Under the pieces are notes generated by a model that was not told the DNA's origin, ran no database searches, and saw nothing but the letters and a program-made list of their open reading frames with translations. Positions 11,609 to 20,287 of a DNA stretch of 64,000 bases are shown piece by piece. The position numbers were made by a program, and so were the translations under genes. This DNA is from Aurantiacibacter atlanticus (GTDB lineage: Bacteria; Pseudomonadota; Alphaproteobacteria; Sphingomonadales; Sphingomonadaceae): NCBI RefSeq assembly GCF_001077815.2, contig NZ_CP011310.1, positions 2,232,001 to 2,296,000 on the forward strand, written 5' to 3'. The number at the start of each line of letters is the position of its first letter. The stretch's first letter is position 1.

Positions 11609-13290
11609 CAAATGCTGCAATGGCCGGAAAGGAAATGCCTGCGACCTCAAAATCGTGGTGGCGTGACGCGGACAGCGCCGTCTGGCCGTTTGCGGCACTA
11701 ATCGTCCTTATTGCGGCCCAGCTGTCTTTCGCCTTCACCCGCGCCATCAACTGGGACGAGTTCTTTTTCTATCACCAAGTGGCCGATTTTGCCGAGGGCC
11801 GTCTCACCAGCCCCCTACAGACGCTGAATACTCGTATCTTCTTCTGGCTGCCCGGCCTGTTTGACAGCAATATTGATCACATTGTCACCGCCCGCGTCAC
11901 AATGTTGGCGTTTGAAATCGTGACGCTGTGGTCGCTCTATCTCATCGCCCAGCGGTTTACTGACAATATCACCGCGCTCTTCGTCCCGCTGCTGTATCTT
12001 TCTGCAGGCTATGTGCTGCAGCATGGCAATTCTTTTCGTGTCGATCCCATGGCCACAGCAGCTTTGACCGGAGCGCTCGCAGTGATGGCTCGCAGCAGGC
12101 TCGACTGGAGAGCGATTGCCGGCTTTGGATTGCTGGCCGCTTTCGGGACGATGGTGACCATCAAGGTCATCCTTTATTTTCCGGCCTTTGCCGGTCTTGC
12201 GGTCTTTCGACTGATGAAATCCGACTGGTCTCGGTCCCAATTTATCAGACTCGTCGCCTGCGTTGCCTGCGCAGTGCTGTTTTTCGCACTGATGTTTCTC
12301 TGGCACAGCAGCAGCGTCACTGCCGAGCGGAGCAATATCGCGGCAAGCACAGGTCTTTTCAGCAGTTCGATATCGTGGATGTTTTTCATCGGCCTGCCGG
12401 CCTATTGGACGATGGCGATCAAGGCGATGATGCTGGCGCCGATCTTTACATTGGCCGTTGTTGCCGCGCCCATATTGATCTGGCGCTCAGACCGCTCAAG
12501 GGCAGAAAAGATCGCGCTGACAGGGTTCTTGCTGCCAGTTCTTACGCCGTTCTATTACATGAACACCGCTGCATATTTCTACGCCTTTATCCTCGCCCCT
12601 GTGGCACTGGGCTGTATCCCCGCGCTGGTCTGGGCACGCAGACGGTTCGCCCCGATGATACTGACTTCCGCCCTCGCCTCCATCGCATTGGGCGTCTTCC
12701 TGGTGGACAATCGCACCATTATTGATCGCCAGCGTCAGCTGGAGGCAAACATCCGCGAAATCTTCCCTCAGCCTGTGACCTATATCGATCACAATTACAT
12801 GATGGGATCATGGCCCAAGGGGAATAAATTCATGACCCCCTGGGGCATGAACATGTATCGCGAAAACGGGGTCCCCGAATATACACAAGCGCTGGAAGCC
12901 GACGTCGTCCCCCTCGTTATCGGAAACTGGTGGACATTGCGCGTGATGTTTCTCGAAGGGGATGACACGCTGCTGGTCGCCGAAGATAATGAATCGATGC
13001 GCAACAGCTATATCGAGTTTGCGCCCTTCATCTGGATCGCGGGCAAGAGACTTCCGGCAGGCATGGCAGCGGACAATGCCCTGTTTCAGGTGCCCGGACC
13101 ATATACGGTGCGAGACGCGCCAGTCATCATCAACGGAAAGGCACTGCAACCCGGCGATGTCATCCAGCTGGACCGCACCAATTATCAATTGGAAGTGCCG
13201 GGTGCTCAGGACGCGCGACTGATCTGGGGCGACAACCTCCAGCCGCCAAGCAATCCGCTAGAGCCGGGGCCGCTTTATGCCGGGTTCTAG
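11605..13290 (+). CDS. Integral-membrane glycosyltransferase-like protein
   Basis: A 561-residue protein with one membrane helix at about 28-45, then INWDEFFFYHQ with D51-E52, the acidic pair typical of GT-C transferases of the ArnT/PMT type. About nine further helices reach to residue 370, followed by a roughly 190-residue soluble periplasmic domain. Start GTG at 11605 overlaps the stop of the GT2 gene (GTGA). The 3' end overlaps the methyltransferase start by 14 bases. It is thus the second gene of a tightly packed run (10577-14931). The sugar and the acceptor are unknown, and it resembles the protein at 7994 in architecture rather than in obvious sequence. Confidence 0.72.
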   Translation: MTNAAMAGKEMPATSKSWWRDADSAVWPFAALIVLIAAQLSFAFTRAINWDEFFFYHQVADFAEGRLTSPLQTLNTRIFFWLPGLFDSNIDHIVTARVTMLAFEIVTLWSLYLIAQRFTDNITALFVPLLYLSAGYVLQHGNSFRVDPMATAALTGALAVMARSRLDWRAIAGFGLLAAFGTMVTIKVILYFPAFAGLAVFRLMKSDWSRSQFIRLVACVACAVLFFALMFLWHSSSVTAERSNIAASTGLFSSSISWMFFIGLPAYWTMAIKAMMLAPIFTLAVVAAPILIWRSDRSRAEKIALTGFLLPVLTPFYYMNTAAYFYAFILAPVALGCIPALVWARRRFAPMILTSALASIALGVFLVDNRTIIDRQRQLEANIREIFPQPVTYIDHNYMMGSWPKGNKFMTPWGMNMYRENGVPEYTQALEADVVPLVIGNWWTLRVMFLEGDDTLLVAEDNESMRNSYIEFAPFIWIAGKRLPAGMAADNALFQVPGPYTVRDAPVIINGKALQPGDVIQLDRTNYQLEVPGAQDARLIWGDNLQPPSNPLEPGPLYAGF

Positions 13291-14017
13291 ATCCACACCT
13301 TTGGCCATAGGCCCTTCGTTGAGGTGGGACGCGCTAAGCCGTAAGCTTCCCACGGATTTAGGAGATGTGCTGGAAGTGGGCTGTGGCCGAGGCGCGTTCA
13401 CTGGCAGGCTGGTAAGGCGGGCTAAGCGTGTCGTTGCAATCGAACCTGATCATCAATCATTTGTCATTGCTCAACAACAGCTTGGTAGTAGCGTTCAACT
13501 CCGTAATATAGAATGCAGCGAGCTTTCAAGTTCCGAATGTTTCGACACAGTTTGCGCGTTCGAAGTCCTTGAACATATCGAGCATGATCGAGCCGCTCTG
13601 GAAGACTGGATTGAACATCTGCGGCCTGGTGGACATCTTGTGCTTAGCGTGCCTGCTGATTCCAAACGCCTTGGTGATTGGGACGAAATGGTTGGACATT
13701 ATCGCCGCTATGACCGGAAAGAAATGAAAAACCTGCTTGAAGGCGTGGGACTTCGCGTCGTCGACATCTCGCAATATAATTTTCCTGCAGGGTATTTTCT
13801 GGAAACAGCGCGTAATCTGATCGCGCGCCGCACGCTTCGTAAAGGCGCTGCGGACAAGAATTTTGCCGAGCGTACTGCTGGATCGGGACGGCTATTTCAA
13901 CCCGAAAGCAGTTTCACAGCGGCGGTTATGCGGCTGGTCAGCCTACCTGCCATTGCACTGCAGCGCGCCTTCCCGGACCGCGGCCTCGGCCTGATCGCAA
14001 TTGCACAGCTCGATTGA
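13277..14017 (+). CDS. Class I SAM-dependent methyltransferase
   Basis: This 246-residue protein has a Rossmann-type methyltransferase fold. Motif I is VLEVGCGRGAFTG (31-43), the acidic end of strand 2 is in VVAIEPD (52-58), and the FEVLEHIEHD plus HLRPGGHLVLSVP stretches correspond to the later motifs. This is the UbiE/type-11 style common in polysaccharide gene clusters. Start ATG at 13277 lies inside the end of the preceding membrane protein gene. The base composition of 13300-16000 looks a little more A/T-rich than the neighbouring housekeeping genes, which would fit an accessory glycan cluster. The methyl acceptor is not predictable. Confidence 0.82.
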   Translation: MPGSRSTPLAIGPSLRWDALSRKLPTDLGDVLEVGCGRGAFTGRLVRRAKRVVAIEPDHQSFVIAQQQLGSSVQLRNIECSELSSSECFDTVCAFEVLEHIEHDRAALEDWIEHLRPGGHLVLSVPADSKRLGDWDEMVGHYRRYDRKEMKNLLEGVGLRVVDISQYNFPAGYFLETARNLIARRTLRKGAADKNFAERTAGSGRLFQPESSFTAAVMRLVSLPAIALQRAFPDRGLGLIAIAQLD

Positions 14018-14022
14018 TCACG

Positions 14023-14931
14023 ATGGTTGTTGAAACCAGAGCACAGCGCCCGCGATGGGCGTTTTTCCTGAAAGCGGGGTTCGTCGCCGCAGCGCTTATT
14101 GGTGCTGCATATTTGCTTCATTCTCGCTGGAACGAAGTTACCGAGGCGCTTCGCCTGTTTGGTTACGGAGACATTGCACTGTCTGCCATCGCGGCGTGCG
14201 CGCATATCGGATTTTCCCTCTTGGCGTGGATGGTGCTGGCGAAGAAAGGGGATGTCGCCCTGCGTACTCTACCAGCCCTCCGCATATTTTTCTTCAGCCA
14301 AATCGGGAAGTACATTCCCGGCAGCGTTTGGCAGTTTCTTGCCGCGGCGCAATTGGGACATGATGAGGGGATGAGCAGACGCGGAGTTCTTGCCAGTTTC
14401 GCATTTGCATTGCTTGCAGCCATCGTTGCTGGCGGTGTGCTGGTACTGGCGGTGCTGCCGTTTTCATTCGCCGGTACGCAGCCCGGTGGCTGGGGTTGGG
14501 CCGCTTCTGCTCTCTTGCCCCTCGTAGTGTTTTTCCCTGCTGTCCTATTGCGCATCGCTTCACTTGCGAAGTTAAACACTGTGCCGAGCACTTTACGTCT
14601 TGCCGCATCAACCGCAATATCAGCGGGCACTTGGCTGGCTGGTGGAGCGATGCTCCTATTGCTGGCGCGCGGCCTCACAGTCCCGGTAGCGCCTGAAGAT
14701 ATTCTGGTATATTCCGCAATTTACGCCGCGGCGTGGATTACCGGCTTCCTGGTGTTCTTTGCACCAGCTGGCCTTGGCGCACGCGAAACGGCCATGATCG
14801 CGCTACTTTCTGTTTTAATGCCACTGCCACATGCGACCATAGTGGCACTACTTTCGCGCGTATTGGTGACCTGCGCAGATTTTCTCGCCGCAGGTTTAAC
14901 CTTGACCTTTACTCGCGCGCCAGACGTGTAA
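14023..14931 (+). CDS. Flippase-like membrane protein (LPG-synthase transmembrane family)
   Basis: A roughly 302-residue protein with about eight hydrophobic helices and the motif FFSQIGKYIPGSVWQFLAAA (near 90-110), typical of the lysylphosphatidylglycerol-synthetase transmembrane region family (formerly UPF0104). GLGARETAMIALL near residue 250 is the second conserved patch. Members without the synthetase domain are thought to move lipids or lipid-linked sugars across the inner membrane. Start ATG at 14023. A TTG at 14014 would overlap the previous stop codon and is also possible. The 3' end overlaps the convergent glycosyltransferase gene by 23 bases. Confidence 0.78.
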   Translation: MVVETRAQRPRWAFFLKAGFVAAALIGAAYLLHSRWNEVTEALRLFGYGDIALSAIAACAHIGFSLLAWMVLAKKGDVALRTLPALRIFFFSQIGKYIPGSVWQFLAAAQLGHDEGMSRRGVLASFAFALLAAIVAGGVLVLAVLPFSFAGTQPGGWGWAASALLPLVVFFPAVLLRIASLAKLNTVPSTLRLAASTAISAGTWLAGGAMLLLLARGLTVPVAPEDILVYSAIYAAAWITGFLVFFAPAGLGARETAMIALLSVLMPLPHATIVALLSRVLVTCADFLAAGLTLTFTRAPDV

Positions 14932-16042
14932 TAAGCCGGCTTACGCCTGCTTCCGGCGTCAATATATCTGCTAGTTCAATTAGTAAAGATGCATTGGCTG
15001 GCTCTCTACGCCCTACCAGATCGCAAACAGCCTCAGCCAATGCTGCGGCGTTTTCAGGGGGAATAGTCACGATCCTCTCAGCGAAACCCTCTGCCAATGG
15101 GTCGAGCGCAGGGCTCGATCGCGTAAGAACTCGCTTGCCCATCGCCAGTGCCTGAAACAGCTTGTTTGGAATGACGCGCGCTGCCTTGTCGGATCCGCCA
15201 AATATTCCAAGACATATGTCTGCTCGCGCAACCAGTGCAGGAAGTCTTCTGTAGTCCACCCATGGCACCCAGGTCAGCCTGCCACTACCGTTCTCTGCTA
15301 CAAACTTCCGCGCAAGATCTTCCTGCTGTCCGCTACCCACCACAATCCACCTTAACGCTTCACTGCGCGTCAGTTTTGCTGCCTCCAGAATGGTGGCGAG
15401 CCCGTGAAGCGGAATAAATTGTCCATAAAAGAGGATAATTGGCGTGGTTTCGTTGGGATCAAGGATATCTTCGAAATCATCTGGCTCGGGCGGCTGATGA
15501 AACAGCGCTTCTGCGCCGACGACGATAGTCTCGAAACGCTGTCGCGGGATGGCATATTCGCGCGACAGGAAATCACCGTGAGCGTCTGTATCGACGAGGA
15601 TAACGTCAGCCTGTCGCAAGCCAGCTTCTTCAAACCATCGCAGGAAGCGAGCCACAATCCCATTTTCTCTCGCCATCTGTCGATCACGTATGATGGTGTC
15701 ATGGATCGGCAGGAAAGCGTCCAGCACCACCTTGCGCCCCCTTGCCCGAGCAATTGGTCCAGCAAGAAAAATTTCGGGCGTTCCGGGATATGGAAGAAGT
15801 AGAGGCGCGGTCCCGGAATGCCTCGACAACCGCCAAAGCGCCCTCGGCATTCCCAGCAAATATCGAAATGCCGCGCCGACGAACTGGGCAAGCCCGGCAA
15901 CAGATTTATCGGCCACGCCCTGCCACACGGAAACATGAATTTCCGCCTCAAGCCTATCTGACTTCTTCAACGCGTCAATCAGCAGCCGAACACGCGGCTT
16001 GCCGACGTCATACGCCCCAAATGCGATCACACCTTGCCCCAT
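14909..16042 (-). CDS. Glycosyltransferase, GT-B fold (family 4-like)
   Basis: A 377-residue cytoplasmic enzyme. The C-terminal half carries the GT-B donor domain: IILFYGQFIPLHGLATILEA (about 203-222), LRWIVVGSGQQEDL, and an ADICLGIFG followed by VIPNKLFQALAMGKRVLTR, the stretch that binds the nucleotide-sugar in GT4 enzymes. The N-terminal acceptor domain is more divergent (IAFGAYDVGKPRVRLL). It probably adds a sugar to the same envelope glycan as the neighbouring genes. It is on the opposite strand and its 3' end overlaps that of the flippase-like gene by 23 bases. The canonical EX7E glutamates are not obvious (ALAMGKRVLTRSSPALDPLAEG), so the specific family is uncertain. Confidence 0.8.
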   Translation of the reverse strand: MGQGVIAFGAYDVGKPRVRLLIDALKKSDRLEAEIHVSVWQGVADKSVAGLAQFVGAAFRYLLGMPRALWRLSRHSGTAPLLLPYPGTPEIFLAGPIARARGRKVVLDAFLPIHDTIIRDRQMARENGIVARFLRWFEEAGLRQADVILVDTDAHGDFLSREYAIPRQRFETIVVGAEALFHQPPEPDDFEDILDPNETTPIILFYGQFIPLHGLATILEAAKLTRSEALRWIVVGSGQQEDLARKFVAENGSGRLTWVPWVDYRRLPALVARADICLGIFGGSDKAARVIPNKLFQALAMGKRVLTRSSPALDPLAEGFAERIVTIPPENAAALAEAVCDLVGRREPANASLLIELADILTPEAGVSRLITRLARE

Positions 16043-16227
16043 GATACATGGCTATGGCTCAGCCGCTTGGCCATGCCAAGCTCACAAATGCGGGCGCGCC
16101 GAGTGAAATCATGGTCGCGAGACCAGTAATCTTTGCAAAATATTTACCAAACTCGACGAGGACGGTTTGTGAATAGGCGGCTTCCTGTCTGGAAGGCGTA
16201 ATGTGGGTAGAATTTGAGGGGCATCGA

Positions 16228-17757
16228 ATGAGCGCTTTTGGACGCAAGAACGGAGCTGGGGGAATGGGCAATGGTGCGCGTCCGAGCTTCGGCGTGGCCA
16301 AGCCAATGCGCGGAGGCTCCCCCGGGCCTGCTCCAGCCGAGAAGGCCGATGCGCCTCCCCCCGGTGGCGACCAATTCCCGCCTGTGCCGCCCGAAGGTGC
16401 GCCGGTAGACTCTGCCAGTTCGCGCAATGACGATGCGATGAGCCGTCTTTCCGATCGCGCCAATGCTGTTCATGAAACACAAGAGGTCGGCGGATTCGAA
16501 GCAAGCGTTCACAAGATCAAGGAACAGGTGCTGCCGCGCCTGCTCGAACGTGTCGATCCCGAAGCGGCAGCCTCTCTCAGCAAGGAAGAGCTGTCCGAAG
16601 AGTTCCGCCCGATCATCATGGAAGTGCTGGCTGAATTGAAGGTCACGCTGAACCGGCGCGAACAATTCGCGCTGGAAAAGGTACTGATTGACGAATTGCT
16701 AGGCTTCGGCCCGCTGGAAGAATTGCTTGGCGATCCGGATGTGACCGATATCATGGTCAACGGCCCCGATCAGACCTACATCGAAAAGAAGGGCAAACTG
16801 ATCATCGCGCCGATCAAATTTCGCGATGAAGGCCATTTGTTCCAGATTGCCCAGCGCATTGTGAACCAGGTTGGCCGCCGCGTCGATCAAACCACGCCAC
16901 TGGCCGACGCCCGTTTGAAAGACGGTTCGCGTGTCAATGTGATCGTGCCCCCGCTGTCCCTGCGTGGCACCGCGATTTCCATTCGTAAGTTTTCGGAAAA
17001 GCCGATCACGCTAGATAACCTCAAGAACTGGGGTTCGATGGATGAAAAGATGTGTACCGCGCTGAAAATCGCCGGTGCCTCGCGCATGAATGTCGTGATT
17101 TCAGGCGGTACGGGTTCGGGTAAGACAACGATGCTAAACTCGCTGTCAAAAATGATTGATCCGGGCGAACGTGTGCTGACGATCGAGGACGCCGCCGAAT
17201 TGCGTCTGCAACAGCCCCATTGGCTGCCGCTTGAAACGCGTCCTCCCAACCTTGAAGGCCAGGGCGCCATCACCATTGGCGATCTTGTGAAGAACGCCCT
17301 GCGTATGCGTCCTGATCGCATCATCCTGGGCGAAATTCGTGGCGCGGAATGTTTCGATCTTCTTGCCGCCATGAATACTGGCCACGATGGATCGATGTGT
17401 ACACTTCACGCCAACAGCCCGCGTGAATGCCTTGGCCGTATGGAAAACATGATACTCATGGGCGACATCAAGATCCCCAAAGAAGCCATCAGCCGCCAGA
17501 TCGCAGAATCTGTTGATCTTATCGTGCAGGTAAAACGTTTGCGTGACGGTTCACGACGCACGACAAATGTGACCGAAGTGATTGGCATGGAAGGCGATGT
17601 GATCGTTACGCAGGAGCTGTTCGCGTTCGAATATCTCGACGAAGGCGAAGACGGCAAGATCATCGGTGAATTCCGATCATCGGGCCTGCGGCCATACACG
17701 CTTGAAAAAGCGCGCCAGTTCGGCTTCGACCAGGCCTATCTGGAAGCGTGCCTATAG
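16228..17757 (+). CDS. cpaF: CpaF-family ATPase for type IVc pilus (Tad) secretion
   Basis: A 509-residue hexameric secretion ATPase. A Gly/Pro-rich N-terminus (1-65) is followed by the VirB11/CpaF core with FGPLEELLGDPDVTDIMVNG, Walker A GGTGSGKTTML (about 293-303), and the Walker B/His-box area RPDRIILGEIRG and GHDGSMCTLHANS. In Tad systems CpaF powers pilus assembly at the inner membrane. Start chosen as the ATG at 16228, six bases after GAGGGG (16216-16221). An ATG at 16201 has no such signal. No other tad/cpa gene is visible on either side, which is unusual for a gene normally followed by tadB and tadC. Confidence 0.92.
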   Translation: MSAFGRKNGAGGMGNGARPSFGVAKPMRGGSPGPAPAEKADAPPPGGDQFPPVPPEGAPVDSASSRNDDAMSRLSDRANAVHETQEVGGFEASVHKIKEQVLPRLLERVDPEAAASLSKEELSEEFRPIIMEVLAELKVTLNRREQFALEKVLIDELLGFGPLEELLGDPDVTDIMVNGPDQTYIEKKGKLIIAPIKFRDEGHLFQIAQRIVNQVGRRVDQTTPLADARLKDGSRVNVIVPPLSLRGTAISIRKFSEKPITLDNLKNWGSMDEKMCTALKIAGASRMNVVISGGTGSGKTTMLNSLSKMIDPGERVLTIEDAAELRLQQPHWLPLETRPPNLEGQGAITIGDLVKNALRMRPDRIILGEIRGAECFDLLAAMNTGHDGSMCTLHANSPRECLGRMENMILMGDIKIPKEAISRQIAESVDLIVQVKRLRDGSRRTTNVTEVIGMEGDVIVTQELFAFEYLDEGEDGKIIGEFRSSGLRPYTLEKARQFGFDQAYLEACL

Positions 17758-17773
17758 GCGGGGCTCCGTCTGC

Positions 17774-18004
17774 TTATCCTTTCAGCCAGCCCACAACCCC
17801 AAAGGCCAGCAGCGCCAGTCCGACAAATGTGCTGAGCGCTGCAATATCGCGCCACGGCATGATACCCACGTTATCGGGATGCTTGCGCCGCGCACGGCGG
17901 TGATCGCCCCAGATTGCAATGGCTGACACCAGCAGCATAGCAGCGCCCGCCAGCGCATAGCGCGTGGCATCGCTCGCAAAAAGGATGAAATCGGGCCAGT
18001 GCAT
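17774..18004 (-). CDS. Small two-helix membrane protein, unknown function
   Basis: This 76-residue protein has two hydrophobic segments (about 14-32 and 54-74) separated by a basic loop with RRARRKHPDN. No family was recognised. It is convergent with cpaF, 16 bases away, and divergent from the transporter gene that begins near 18100. Start ATG at 18002-18004 and length are plausible but no strong Shine-Dalgarno was seen. Confidence 0.55.
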   Translation of the reverse strand: MHWPDFILFASDATRYALAGAAMLLVSAIAIWGDHRRARRKHPDNVGIMPWRDIAALSTFVGLALLAFGVVGWLKG

Positions 18005-18099
18005 TGCGCCGCATATGGTTGCCGCACCCGCGCCCTACAATGGCTTTTGCAAGGCGCGTCAGCCTTGATCGCCGGCCAGTCTGGTCTATGCGAGTTTGC

Positions 18100-19014
18100 G
18101 TGACCGAGACCCATACAGACAGGCCAATGCTGGCGCTTCTCGTGCGGTTGCTCGGTATCATGGGTTTTGCCGTGATGGCGGTGCTGATCAAGCTGGCTGC
18201 AGAGAGCGGCATTCATATTGCCGAACTGATATTCTGGCGGCAATTCATTTCCATCCCCATCCTTCTCGCCTGGGCGATGATGGCGGGTGGTGTGATCCTG
18301 CTCAAGACTCGGCGACCCAGGGCGCATGGCATCCGGGCGATTTACGGTCTGGCAGGAATGGTGTGCAATTTCGGCGGTGTGATCCTGTTGCCATTGGCAG
18401 AAGCCACTACGCTAGGCTTTTCCGCCCCAATTTTTGCAGTGCTTCTTTCAATCATCTTGCTGCGCGAAACCGTTGGCATATGGCGCTGGTCCGCGGTGCT
18501 GGCGGGCTTTGCCGGTATTGTCGTCATTGCGCAGCCGGGTGGAGGTCACATACCGCTGTTCGGCGCAATGGTTGCACTTGGCGGCGCATTCATGATTGCA
18601 TTGATATCAATCCAGATCCGCGATCTTGGCCGGACGGAAAAGCCGATGGTGATTGTATTCTGGTTTTCAGTTACCAGCACAATCGTGGCATTTCCCGCTA
18701 TGCTATGGGTCAGTAAATCGCTGACAAGCTATCAATGGCTCTTGCTGCTGGGAATTGGCCTATCGGGTACTTGGGGGCAGGTGCTGGTCACGCAGGCGCT
18801 GCGCTTTGGCAAGGTGTCCAGCGTAATCGTCATGGACTATTCCAACCTCATCTGGGCGACTTTACTGGGCTGGCTGGTATTTGCCACCGTCCCGCCTGCG
18901 TCGACATGGGTCGGTGCGCCGTTGGTAATCGCTGCCGGGGTGATCATCGCATGGCGAGAGCGTGTCACAAGCTCGCATCGCTTCATCGTCGAAAAAGACG
19001 TGGCCGGAACCTGA
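18100..19014 (+). CDS. DMT-superfamily transporter (EamA repeats)
   Basis: A roughly 304-residue membrane protein with about ten helices. The EamA features are ELIFWRQFISIPILLAW in helix 2, LPLAEATTLGFSAPIFAVLL at the end of the first repeat, and GTWGQVLVTQALRFG and SVIVMDYSNLIWATLLGW in the second. These match inner-membrane small-molecule exporters of unknown substrate. The start is uncertain: GTG 18100, ATG 18088 and ATG 18127 are all in frame and none has a strong ribosome-binding site. The protein at 9485 is a second, only distantly similar member. Confidence 0.78.
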   Translation: MTETHTDRPMLALLVRLLGIMGFAVMAVLIKLAAESGIHIAELIFWRQFISIPILLAWAMMAGGVILLKTRRPRAHGIRAIYGLAGMVCNFGGVILLPLAEATTLGFSAPIFAVLLSIILLRETVGIWRWSAVLAGFAGIVVIAQPGGGHIPLFGAMVALGGAFMIALISIQIRDLGRTEKPMVIVFWFSVTSTIVAFPAMLWVSKSLTSYQWLLLLGIGLSGTWGQVLVTQALRFGKVSSVIVMDYSNLIWATLLGWLVFATVPPASTWVGAPLVIAAGVIIAWRERVTSSHRFIVEKDVAGT

Positions 19015-19081
19015 TGCTGATTTGCGGGTTTTCTATGCATCGTCCCGCATTTTTGGCAGGGATCAGCAAAGGAGCCATATA

Positions 19082-19210
19082 ATGGCACGTAAATTAATTC
19101 TCGCGGTTACCGCAGGTGTTCTCGCCATGTCGGCCACGGCATGTAATACAGTGCAGGGCGTCGGCGAAGACGTTGAATCAGTTGGCGAAGCTGGCGAGCG
19201 CGCTATCTAG
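19082..19210 (+). CDS. Entericidin-like small lipoprotein (first of a tandem pair)
   Basis: A 42-residue lipoprotein preceded by the strong ribosome-binding site AAAGGAG. The signal RKLILAVTAGVLAMSATAC ends in a lipobox, with Cys21 as the predicted lipid anchor. The mature part NTVQGVGEDVESVGEAGERAI is the typical entericidin A/B helix. In Escherichia coli EcnA and EcnB are a paired antidote/toxin linked to stationary-phase lysis. In other proteobacteria the role of these small lipoproteins is mostly untested. A second copy begins 21 bases downstream. Confidence 0.85.
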   Translation: MARKLILAVTAGVLAMSATACNTVQGVGEDVESVGEAGERAI

Positions 19211-19230
19211 CCAAAATATCGGAGGTTGTC

Positions 19231-19353
19231 TTGAAGGTTATCACTTCTGTCATCATGCTTTTTTCCATGATGACTCTACCAGCGTGCAATACCGTCAAGG
19301 GCCTTGGCCAGGACATAGAATCCGTCGGCGAAGCTGGCGATCGCGCCATCTGA
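19231..19353 (+). CDS. Entericidin-like small lipoprotein (second of a tandem pair)
   Basis: A 40-residue lipoprotein starting with TTG, placed five bases after GGAGG (19221-19225). The signal MKVITSVIMLFSMMTLPAC ends in a lipobox with Cys19. The mature sequence NTVKGLGQDIESVGEAGDRAI matches its upstream neighbour at most positions, so the two probably arose by duplication. Downstream is a GC-rich hairpin (19385-19408). The pair resembles the E. coli ecnAB arrangement, but which copy, if either, acts as toxin or antidote cannot be told from sequence. Confidence 0.82.
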   Translation: MKVITSVIMLFSMMTLPACNTVKGLGQDIESVGEAGDRAI

Positions 19354-19384
19354 TCAACTTCCCCAATTTTGAGAGTCGCAAGGT

Positions 19385-19408
19385 GCCCGCCGGAGCTATC
19401 TGGCGGGC
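19385..19408 (+). terminator. GC-rich hairpin after the entericidin pair
   Basis: GCCCGCC (19385-19391) pairs with GGCGGGC (19402-19408) and is followed by GCTTTGCG, a weak T tract. It may end the entericidin transcript. The short T run lowers confidence that it is an intrinsic terminator. Confidence 0.55.
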
Positions 19409-19783
19409 GCTTTGCGTCTCTCGTCTTGCGATACGCCAGAACGGAATCGTTGGCTGGCACTACAATTCTGCGGCTGCTTTCAACCTCGCTGGCAGCAGTT
19501 GATCCGTCCGATCACTATTGCGCAAATCCCAACGCGGATCGCGTGAATGGAGCTGGCCTTAAAGCGAGATTTAAGGGCGCTGCCTCCAGATCAGCTTCGA
19601 GAAACGCCTCTAGAAATTCAGAGGCGCCCCTACTGGCAATACCCACCCTGCCCCGTCAAACACGCACCAGCCGCTTCGCGCGGGCCATGGACTATGTTCA
19701 GACAAGACATCGTCTTGAAAGTCCGCTTGCGGGCGCTGCGCCAGAAAGCGTGAATGACCGATTTTGGGGTGGGAAGCAGACAT
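19409..19783. other. Gene-poor stretch with two small hairpins
   Basis: I find no gene I can support between the entericidin pair and the DUF4262 gene. Open frames exist (for example 19547-19753) but have no recognisable domain and no convincing start signal. Two perfect 7-bp hairpins are present: CCTTAAA/TTTAAGG at 19557-19576 and CGCCTCT/AGAGGCG at 19605-19626. The end (about 19751-19787) contains GAATGACC and GACATTCAG as an imperfect inverted pair. Confidence 0.5.
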
Positions 19784-20287
19784 TCAGTCCGCAATCTCGT
19801 TCGCCCATCCTCGCTCTGTAAGGTCCGGCTGGTCCTCACAGAACTCAGTGTCGAAGTCTGGCTCCCAAGGAAATTTCCCAGCCCTGTCTGGCCAAGCTAT
19901 TTGCAGGCAGGCGAAATCATCGCCGCCGTAGAACCAGCGGCTCCAGCCGAGCAAATCTCGGTAGTGCTTCTTGGCGACGAGGAAGGCGTAGGCGGGTAGA
20001 TTGGCAAAGACGGCATCCGTTCGCTCACCAACGGGCAAGGTTTTGCCTGCCTTGGCATCGCGGAAGAGGTCGCCGAATACATCGTGAGCGATGTCGTCCT
20101 TCGTGCTAAAAATGATGACCTCAGGCTGGCTCGCGTTCACCCAAAAGCCCGTGGTGAATGAGAAGCCGGGACCTTCATCGTCGCCGAAAACACTCGTCCG
20201 AAACCAACCAAGCTCCCTTACTTTGACGACGAAAGACTGTTCGCCATCATCGAGCACATCTGGTGGAGCATCCAAGGCTGTTCGCAA
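19784..20287 (-). CDS. DUF4262 domain protein
   Basis: A 167-residue cytoplasmic protein with a DUF4262-like layout: an N-terminal region FSFTTGFWVNASQPEVIIFS (about 43-62), then a middle segment with ANLPAYAFLVAKKHYRDLLGW and a C-terminal QIAWPDRAGKFPWEP. DUF4262 proteins are small, have no known activity and often sit in accessory regions. It is isolated here, with about 430 bases of gene-poor sequence on its 3' side and 115 bases on its 5' side. Related GAATGTC-containing motifs lie on both sides in inverted orientation. Confidence 0.7.
   Translation of the reverse strand: MRTALDAPPDVLDDGEQSFVVKVRELGWFRTSVFGDDEGPGFSFTTGFWVNASQPEVIIFSTKDDIAHDVFGDLFRDAKAGKTLPVGERTDAVFANLPAYAFLVAKKHYRDLLGWSRWFYGGDDFACLQIAWPDRAGKFPWEPDFDTEFCEDQPDLTERGWANEIAD

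Noticed and set aside
19369..19821. Plus-strand open frame between the entericidins and DUF4262
   Set aside because: Arg/Ala/Ser-rich with no family match and overlaps the DUF4262 gene.
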